Below are positions 12,914 through 17,874 of a stretch of DNA of 17,874 nucleotides, piece after piece. The stretch's first letter is position 1, and each line of letters begins with the position of its first letter. This stretch comes from Methylotenera_A sp031399315 (GTDB lineage: Bacteria > Pseudomonadota > Gammaproteobacteria > Burkholderiales > Methylophilaceae). A program made the translations under genes and the position numbers. Under the pieces are notes generated by a model. It did no database searches. It was not told the origin of the DNA and was given only the letters and a program-made list of their open reading frames with translations. The stretch is from the NCBI GenBank assembly GCA_031399315.1, contig JANNOS010000126.1, positions 1 to 17,874 of the forward strand, written 5' to 3'.

Positions 12914-14137
12914 TTAAGCTGATAAAGCCGTTTTTAATTCAAAATTTAGATCTGCAGCTTGTTCTGGTGTGAGTTTATTTTCACCAGCTAATAGTTTTCT
13001 TCCCGCCATATGATCTGCACTCGCGTTAATGCTATCGATTGCAGAGAGTTGCCCATTTTTAAAATAAAAATAAGAAAACTTGTTTTCTTTTAAGTGGCCA
13101 CGGAGTGCAACCTGATCATAGTTTGAAGATAAGCCAACCATTTGTAATTTAACATCGTATTGATCAGACCAGAACCACGGTGCAGCAATAAAAGGCTTGT
13201 CACCGCCGATGATTGCTTCAGCACAGGCTTTTGCCATTTCAACCGCATTTTGCACAGACTCAAGCCGTAACATTGTGCCATCAGCTAGACGTTGCACACT
13301 ACAATCCCCGATTGCAAAAATAGCAGGGTCACTTGTCCTGCCGCTTTGATCTGTGATAATTCCATGTTCACAATGCAAGCCCGCCTGCTCTGCCAATGCG
13401 GTATTCGGTAGAACCCCAATCCCTAATACCACGACATCTGCGGGTAACGTTTCACCCGTATGTAAACTAACCCCGATGATTTGTTCTTGTTCATTGGTTT
13501 GTAAATCCGTCACCTTGGTATTTAATAATAGTTGGCAGCCATGATCTTGATGTAGCTGCCTATAAAATTCAGACACTTCAGGTGAAATCACTCTGGCCAT
13601 GAGGCGGTCGGCATATTCGACTACAGTCACTTGCTTACCTAGCCCGCGCGCCACAGCCGCCATTTCTAAACCAATAAACCCACCACCAATCACGACAAGA
13701 TTTTGTGCATTTTCTAGAGCGGTTTGAATGGCTAAAGCATCATTCAATGTCCGCAGACTGTATAAACCCTTTGTTTTTGTAGTATTAAAAGGTAAAGCGC
13801 GTGGAAGTGCACCAGTAGCGAGAATTAAATACTCATAGCTAAGTTTTTCACCATTAGCCAAGGTGACAATTTTTTCATCAGGATTAATCGTTCTAACAGA
13901 ACAATTGACTTTTAGCTCTATTTGCTTTTTTTCAAAAACGGTTTCTTGGCGAATAGTGAGTTGTGCTTGGTCTATTTTACCTAGCAAAAAATCTTTGCTT
14001 AAAGGTGGGCGGTGGTAAGGCAAATGCGGCTCATCGCTGCATAGCACAATTTCACCTTGGTAGTTTTTGCTGCGTAAGCTTTCTGCCACCTGTAGGCCAC
14101 CCTGACCAGCGCCAACAATGACAACTCTTGCTGTCAT
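12914..14137 (-). CDS. Ferredoxin reductase (FAD/NAD(P)H) of the P450 system
   Basis: This 407-residue flavoprotein of the putidaredoxin/rubredoxin-reductase family passes electrons from NAD(P)H to the ferredoxin encoded just upstream. It shows an FAD-binding GAGQGG (9-14), the family segment PYHRPPLSKDFL (40-51), LILATGALPR, a second Rossmann motif VVIGGGFIGLE (148-158) for the nicotinamide cofactor, and the FAD-contact FAIGDCS near 275. The C-terminal reductase domain is complete, as its length is normal for the family. The start ATG at 14137 overlaps the ferredoxin stop by one base (TAATG). It is the last gene of a P450-ferredoxin-reductase operon that makes a full class I electron chain. 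Confidence 0.93.
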   Translation of the reverse strand: MTARVVIVGAGQGGLQVAESLRSKNYQGEIVLCSDEPHLPYHRPPLSKDFLLGKIDQAQLTIRQETVFEKKQIELKVNCSVRTINPDEKIVTLANGEKLSYEYLILATGALPRALPFNTTKTKGLYSLRTLNDALAIQTALENAQNLVVIGGGFIGLEMAAVARGLGKQVTVVEYADRLMARVISPEVSEFYRQLHQDHGCQLLLNTKVTDLQTNEQEQIIGVSLHTGETLPADVVVLGIGVLPNTALAEQAGLHCEHGIITDQSGRTSDPAIFAIGDCSVQRLADGTMLRLESVQNAVEMAKACAEAIIGGDKPFIAAPWFWSDQYDVKLQMVGLSSNYDQVALRGHLKENKFSYFYFKNGQLSAIDSINASADHMAGRKLLAGENKLTPEQAADLNFELKTALSA

Positions 14138-14460
14138 TAACTTTGCGCCTCTGGAGTGCGAACAATGATGCCATCAAGCGCATTGCTTACTTTGATTTGA
14201 CAGGCTAGACGACTATTTTGCGTGCGTTCTGCAACGACTTCATTCAGCATCCCTTCTTCTTGCGCTAAAGCGGCGGGAATCTTTTCAAGAAATTGATCAT
14301 CCACATAAATATGACAGGTTGCGCAGCAACACGCTCCGCCACATTCAGCCTCAATTCCATCAACGCCGTTGCTCACTGCGGCCTGCATTAATGTCCAGCC
14401 TTCTTGCACATTCAGTTCGGTTTGCTCACCATCGTGCGCAATATAAACAACTTGTACCAT
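14137..14460 (-). CDS. [2Fe-2S] ferredoxin, putidaredoxin/adrenodoxin type
   Basis: This 107-residue electron carrier has cluster ligands C40, C46 and C49 in ECGGACCCATCHIYV and C87 in SRLACQIKV, the C-x5-C-x2-C...C spacing of P450-serving vertebrate-type ferredoxins. Two extra cysteines (C44, C45) inside the cluster loop are unusual. It has a good ribosome site (AAGGGA) before ATG 14460 and lies 19 bp after the P450 stop. It should shuttle electrons from the reductase to the P450. Confidence 0.93.
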   Translation of the reverse strand: MVQVVYIAHDGEQTELNVQEGWTLMQAAVSNGVDGIEAECGGACCCATCHIYVDDQFLEKIPAALAQEEGMLNEVVAERTQNSRLACQIKVSNALDGIIVRTPEAQS

Positions 14461-14479
14461 TGGTTTCCCTTTTTAATAA

Positions 14480-15652
14480 TTATTCACGAATAAAGACTAG
14501 TTTTTTCGGGCTACGAAAATTGGAAGAGGCTAGCCATTCCAGTTCATCATCCGCTTCGGCCTGACTGAAATGCGGAATTTCAGTTAAAAAGACTTCCATT
14601 GCCGCTTTCACAGCCAAGCGTGCGATTGCGTTGCCAAGACAAAGGTGGACACTGCCACCCAAGCCAAGATGCCCTTTCGCTTTGCGTAATACATCATATT
14701 CGTCAGGGTTTTCATATTTACGCGGGTCACGATTGCCTGCGCCGTAAGCTAAAATCACAAAGTCGCCTGCTTTCATCGTTTGGCCATGCAGTGTTACATC
14801 TTTAGTTAAACAGCGGCGAAAACGTTGTGCAGAAGTGTTAAAACGAAACGACTCTTCAATGGCATCTGGCAAAAGTGACATATCGGCAAGAATTTTTGCG
14901 CGTTGTTCAGGGTAGTTAGCCATATTTTTGGCAAACATTTTTAAAAAACCTGATAAAGACTCAATGCCCGCCATAATCAGTGTTGTGACGGTCAACTCCA
15001 CTTGTATTAAATCTAATTTAACACCATTGACTTCTGCTGTAATTAACTGGCTGATTGCATCGTCGCCTAGATTTTTTGCACGTTCAGCAATCACATTACT
15101 CGCGTAGTCTTTTACCCATTGGAATGCTGCTAGGTGTTCAGGGCCTTTTTGTCTGGTTTTAATATCCGTTTGTACCATCATAAGTGCATTGGCACAGGCC
15201 TCTTCTTTGTTCGTATCAGGCAAACCTAATAAAGTTGCCAACACGTCAAACGTGATTTCTGATGAAAAATCTTTTGCAAAATCAAAGTGTTTTTTATTGC
15301 CGATATTATTGTCAATAATACGCTTAGTTGTTGCTTTAATTGGCTCTTCTAAATGTGTCAGGTTGCGTTTTGCAAACACAGATTGAATGACTGCGCGCAA
15401 TTCATCATGTTTTGGCGGATCCATGCTTCCTAAGGTATTGCCTGCACGACCAGGAAACTCATCCACAAGATTGCCCTGCGCGGATGAGTAAGTTTGCCAA
15501 TCGTTTAAAGCATTTACAATATCGTCATAGCGGGTTAACACCCACTTTTGCGCATCATCACTCCAAAAGCATGGCGCGTTTTCTTGAAGATCTTTATAGA
15601 ATGGAAAAGGATTAGCATCAAACTCATTGCTATATAGTGGAAATTTTGACAT
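14480..15652 (-). CDS. Cytochrome P450 monooxygenase (bacterial class I)
   Basis: This 390-residue soluble P450 has the expected marks: NTLGSMDPPKHDELR before the C helix, an I-helix MAGIESL (acid-alcohol pair E231-S232 instead of the usual D/E-T), ExxR as ESFR (267-270), NRDPRKYENPDEYDV, and a heme loop LGGSVHLCLGN with thiolate C338. The heme loop differs from FGxGxHxCxG by Leu for Phe and Ser for the third-position Gly. The ATG at 15652 is chosen because GAGG stands 5 nt upstream; a TTG at 15673 would add seven unlikely residues. It heads the operon and is divergent from the AraC-type regulator. Substrate is unknown; the PobR-like regulator hints at an aromatic acid or ether. It is not like the longer CYP153 alkane hydroxylases. 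Confidence 0.92.
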   Translation of the reverse strand: MSKFPLYSNEFDANPFPFYKDLQENAPCFWSDDAQKWVLTRYDDIVNALNDWQTYSSAQGNLVDEFPGRAGNTLGSMDPPKHDELRAVIQSVFAKRNLTHLEEPIKATTKRIIDNNIGNKKHFDFAKDFSSEITFDVLATLLGLPDTNKEEACANALMMVQTDIKTRQKGPEHLAAFQWVKDYASNVIAERAKNLGDDAISQLITAEVNGVKLDLIQVELTVTTLIMAGIESLSGFLKMFAKNMANYPEQRAKILADMSLLPDAIEESFRFNTSAQRFRRCLTKDVTLHGQTMKAGDFVILAYGAGNRDPRKYENPDEYDVLRKAKGHLGLGGSVHLCLGNAIARLAVKAAMEVFLTEIPHFSQAEADDELEWLASSNFRSPKKLVFIRE

Positions 15653-15685
15653 CTTGGCCTCTTTAATTAGCAAACAATCACGGCT

Positions 15686-15705
15686 ATGCGTGGGTATGAA
15701 CGCAT
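15686..15705. promoter_or_regulatory. Inverted repeat in the P450/AraC divergent region
   Basis: ATGCGT (15686-15691) and ACGCAT (15700-15705) flank 8 nt, 34 bp before the P450 start codon. It is a candidate operator or 5'-leader hairpin. The remaining divergent region (15706-15823) is AT-rich with no clear consensus promoter. Confidence 0.3.
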
Positions 15706-15823
15706 GACTTATTACTTAATTTATAAAAAATTGTAAGCTTTTAAAGAGCCTTATTAAATGTATAATCATCATCAAATATTGTACTATTCTTACATTTTAG
15801 AATTTAAGTAAAGCGTAATACTT

Positions 15824-16702
15824 ATGAAATTACCCACGCGTTTAATCCCACTTTACTCACTGTATGGCGAAAATACAGCGATAGAAGACATTGAATTTGT
15901 TCATATTGAAGATATTGCCAGTCGCAGTAAATTGTACGATTGGGAAATTAGCGCACATACACATAATGCCTTATTTCAAATCATGCTCATTACAGAAGGC
16001 AGTGCTAATGCTGTTTTAGATAACGAAAATACCCAGCTGATTGCGCCTTGCTTAATTTTGATACCAGCGGGCACTGTGCATGGCTTTCACTTTGCGCCTG
16101 CAACGCAAGGTCGAATCATTAGCGTGGCATTGGGATTTTTAGAGCATAACTCTCGCGCGATGGATCAAGACTTTATGTTAGAGATGATTAATCAGACGAT
16201 TGTTTTGCCTTATGTGCACTCAGATCTGCACTTTGAAGCGGTAAAAAAATTGATTGATCAAATTCTGTGCGAATTTGGTTATCCGCAAGTGGGCAGGGCG
16301 ATTGTGTTTGATTCTTTATTACGGACACTATTGATTCATGTCTTGCGACATAAAAAAATTGAACAGATCAAGCAAACGACGCATAGTCATCAACGGACGA
16401 TATTAAATCGATACCGTACTTTGATCGAAACTCACTACAAACAGCGTTGGACTGTTGCCGATTATGCGACTGAAATGTGTATGACTGAGAGTAAACTTAA
16501 TCGGATTTGCAAAAGCTTTACCCAAAAATCCGCTTTTGAAGTTGTGCAAGATCGCATTTTATTAGAAGCGCAACGCTACTTGATTTATACCAATGCTTCG
16601 CTTGATGAGATCGCTTATGATTTAGGGCTTAATGATGCTGCTTATTTCTGTCGATACTTTAAAAAACGCACGGGTATAACGCCAAGAGCGTTTAAAAAAT
16701 AG
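15824..16702 (+). CDS. AraC-family regulator, PobR-like, probably controlling the P450 operon
   Basis: This 292-residue protein has an N-terminal cupin-type ligand domain (about 30-135; note HTHNALFQIMLITEG and CLILIPAGTVHGF), where it starts IPLYSLYGEN, an opening typical of the AraC-type PobR regulators of 4-hydroxybenzoate use. The C-terminal pair of helix-turn-helix motifs follows: WTVADYATEMCMTESKLNRI and ASLDEIAYDLGLNDAAYFCR, then YFKKRTGITPRAFKK, the family-end signature. Its gene is divergent from the P450 gene with 171 bp between, the usual place for a local activator. An aromatic effector is inference from the PobR likeness. Only a weak ribosome site precedes the ATG. Confidence 0.9.
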   Translation: MKLPTRLIPLYSLYGENTAIEDIEFVHIEDIASRSKLYDWEISAHTHNALFQIMLITEGSANAVLDNENTQLIAPCLILIPAGTVHGFHFAPATQGRIISVALGFLEHNSRAMDQDFMLEMINQTIVLPYVHSDLHFEAVKKLIDQILCEFGYPQVGRAIVFDSLLRTLLIHVLRHKKIEQIKQTTHSHQRTILNRYRTLIETHYKQRWTVADYATEMCMTESKLNRICKSFTQKSAFEVVQDRILLEAQRYLIYTNASLDEIAYDLGLNDAAYFCRYFKKRTGITPRAFKK

Positions 16703-16801
16703 CATGACCAACTGTCAATGTGAACCCCTATTAGTCTTGATAAAAAAGCGCCATCTGGTGTTCGGGTAAATGAAACTTTGAGAAATATCTAAAAATAATT
16801 A

Positions 16802-16854
16802 GGGCCGATACCATGTAATCTAGCTTTGAATTTTCATTGACTAGTTATCGGCCC
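16802..16854. repeat. 9-bp inverted repeat between convergent genes
   Basis: GGGCCGATA (16802-16810) and its exact complement TATCGGCCC (16846-16854) are 35 bp apart, between the convergent araC-type and qorB-like genes. There is no T run, so it is only a weak terminator candidate; the end of a lost mobile element is also possible. Confidence 0.35.
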
Positions 16855-16896
16855 AGCTTATCAGGTCAGACTAATCCATCAGTAATCAAATTCAAA

Positions 16897-17751
16897 TTAG
16901 CCTTGTAAAGCTGCTTTAATTAAAGAGCTGTATGACTGAGTAGCACGTCCAATCAGTTTGCTAAGCTGATGGCTGTCATTAAAAAGCCCACCCTTAGATG
17001 CCCCTATATCAGAATCTGCCAATAATGTTGCAAATGATTTTGGTAAACCCGCGCCCTCCAATGCGGCTGCAAACTCATCTTGCGGTAGGTTGACATAATG
17101 CACAGCCTTGCCCGATTGCTTTGCAATCTCATTTGCAAATTCTGTTAAGGTATAGCTCTCATCACCTGCAAGCTCAAAAGTCGTACCTGATACGATTGGG
17201 TTCAATAATACGGTTGCTGCCGCTGCGGCATAATCTTCTCGAGCAGCTGAAGAAATCTTGCCATCTCCCGCACTACCAATGAACGCATTATGTGCCAATG
17301 CAGCAGGAATACTGGCTGTATAGTTTTCTGTGTACCAGCCGTTGCGTAATATGACAAATGGCACACCAGAAGCTTTCAATACACGTTCCGTTTCTAAATA
17401 CTCATGTGCTAAACCCAGTGGTGATGTGTCTGCCTTTAGCAAGCTGGTAAATGCAATAGCCTTAACCTCAGCTTGTTTTGCTGCCGCAATCACCGCACTA
17501 TGCTGCGCAATTCTTTGGCCAATTTCATTAGATGAAATTAACAGTATCTTTTCAGCACCTTTAAAAGCTTGTTTTAATGACGCTGGGTCGTTGTAATCTG
17601 CTTGCCTAACCTGTATGCCAAGTTCAGCTAAATTTTTCGCTTTTTCTGGGTTACGTACCGCTGCGATGATTTCTGAAGCAGGGATTTTTTCTAATAAAAA
17701 CTTAATGACAAGTTTACCTAATTGACCTGAAGCACCTGTAACAACAATCAT
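16897..17751 (-). CDS. qorB: NAD(P)H:quinone oxidoreductase, QorB/YtfG type
   Basis: This 284-residue NmrA-like atypical short-chain dehydrogenase is nearly the same length as E. coli QorB. It begins MIVVTGASGQLGKLVIKFLL, the glycine-rich nucleotide site GxxGxxG at 6-12. It continues with NPEKAKNLAELGIQVRQADY, where the Arg-Asn pair at the second strand favours NADPH. ILRNGWYTENY and YTLTEFANEIAKQSGKAV follow later. The family reduces quinones and may protect against quinone stress. AAGGA lies 7 nt before ATG 17751. It is divergent from a gene starting at 17831, as ytfG-type genes often are from an HxlR regulator. Confidence 0.85.
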   Translation of the reverse strand: MIVVTGASGQLGKLVIKFLLEKIPASEIIAAVRNPEKAKNLAELGIQVRQADYNDPASLKQAFKGAEKILLISSNEIGQRIAQHSAVIAAAKQAEVKAIAFTSLLKADTSPLGLAHEYLETERVLKASGVPFVILRNGWYTENYTASIPAALAHNAFIGSAGDGKISSAAREDYAAAAATVLLNPIVSGTTFELAGDESYTLTEFANEIAKQSGKAVHYVNLPQDEFAAALEGAGLPKSFATLLADSDIGASKGGLFNDSHQLSKLIGRATQSYSSLIKAALQG

Positions 17752-17830
17752 TTTTATATCCTTAAATTAAATAGAAGTGATAATATAACGCTTTAGCTAA
17801 CTTAAAGTAAGTACGCACAAAAAGGTAAGT

Positions 17831-17874
17831 ATGAAAATAAATAAGGGTGTCGAAAAGTCCGCCGTGTTAATGCC
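17831..17874 (+). CDS. Start of a divergent gene, possibly an HxlR-type regulator (partial)
   Basis: ATG at 17831 with AAAGGT 6 nt upstream opens a frame MKINKGVEKSAVLM that runs off the window edge. Only about 14 codons are visible, too few to assign a family. HxlR-family regulators are commonly divergent from qorB-like genes, which is the sole basis of the guess. Confidence 0.4.
   Translation, partial: MKINKGVEKSAVLM

Noticed and set aside
14480..15673. P450 as a CYP153 alkane hydroxylase, with start at TTG 15673
   Set aside because: The protein is shorter than CYP153 and its heme loop differs; the ATG at 15652 has the proper ribosome site.
16802..16854. Insertion sequence with 9-bp terminal repeats
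   Set aside because: The interval is only 35 bp, with no coding sequence and no visible target duplication.

Overview
The window looks like part of a low-to-moderate GC gammaproteobacterial chromosome. A Moraxellaceae/Acinetobacter-like host is my guess, from the style of the NAD(P)H:quinone oxidoreductase, the PobR-like AraC regulator and the tRNA-Glu 3' end; this placement is low confidence. The central ~10.3 kb is an integrated mobilizable element carrying an anti-phage system, flanked by unrelated chromosomal genes.

Left flank (1-1791): the 3' end of a GH94-type cyclic beta-glucan synthase gene, then an FRG-domain gene on the minus strand broken by a one-base frameshift. A gene-free stretch follows with a perfect 22-bp palindrome, a run of small hairpins and a minus-strand terminator. 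The terminator sits where the native terminator of a tRNA-Glu gene would be.

Element (about 1792-12129): a 23-bp exact direct repeat, matching the 3' end of tRNA-Glu, bounds a unit with a tyrosine integrase at its right end. Both ends carry a pair of AATCAGTC repeats 12 bp apart, probably integrase arm sites. Cargo at the left end is a three-gene plus-strand operon: an uncharacterised two-TM protein, a Pycsar effector (PycTM) and a Pycsar-type pyrimidine cyclase (PycC). The cyclase should make cCMP or cUMP on phage infection and the effector should then disrupt the inner membrane; the first gene is translationally overlapped with the effector and may be a new third component. Convergent to it is a long minus-strand mobilization module: three small genes (one frameshifted in a G7 tract, one too short for usual gene cut-offs), a TraD-like coupling protein, a structured oriT candidate, a MobC-like accessory protein, an HxDxxHxH relaxase, a small two-TM protein, a protein with ~28-residue helical repeats, and a DotE/IcmC/TraQ-like membrane protein. 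No secretion ATPase or core channel genes are seen, so the element should need a helper, perhaps of the IncI/Dot-Icm type. Next to the integrase lies a small winged-helix gene whose leader has a consensus sigma-70 promoter and an intrinsic terminator placed just over its start.

Right flank (12130-17874): no tRNA-Glu body remains at the right repeat. Instead there is decayed DNA with the C-terminal end of an IS3-family transposase and another truncated frame. Then comes a class I cytochrome P450 operon (P450, [2Fe-2S] ferredoxin, ferredoxin reductase), with a divergent PobR-like AraC regulator that probably controls it. Last are a QorB-like quinone oxidoreductase and the first codons of a divergent gene, likely its HxlR-type regulator.
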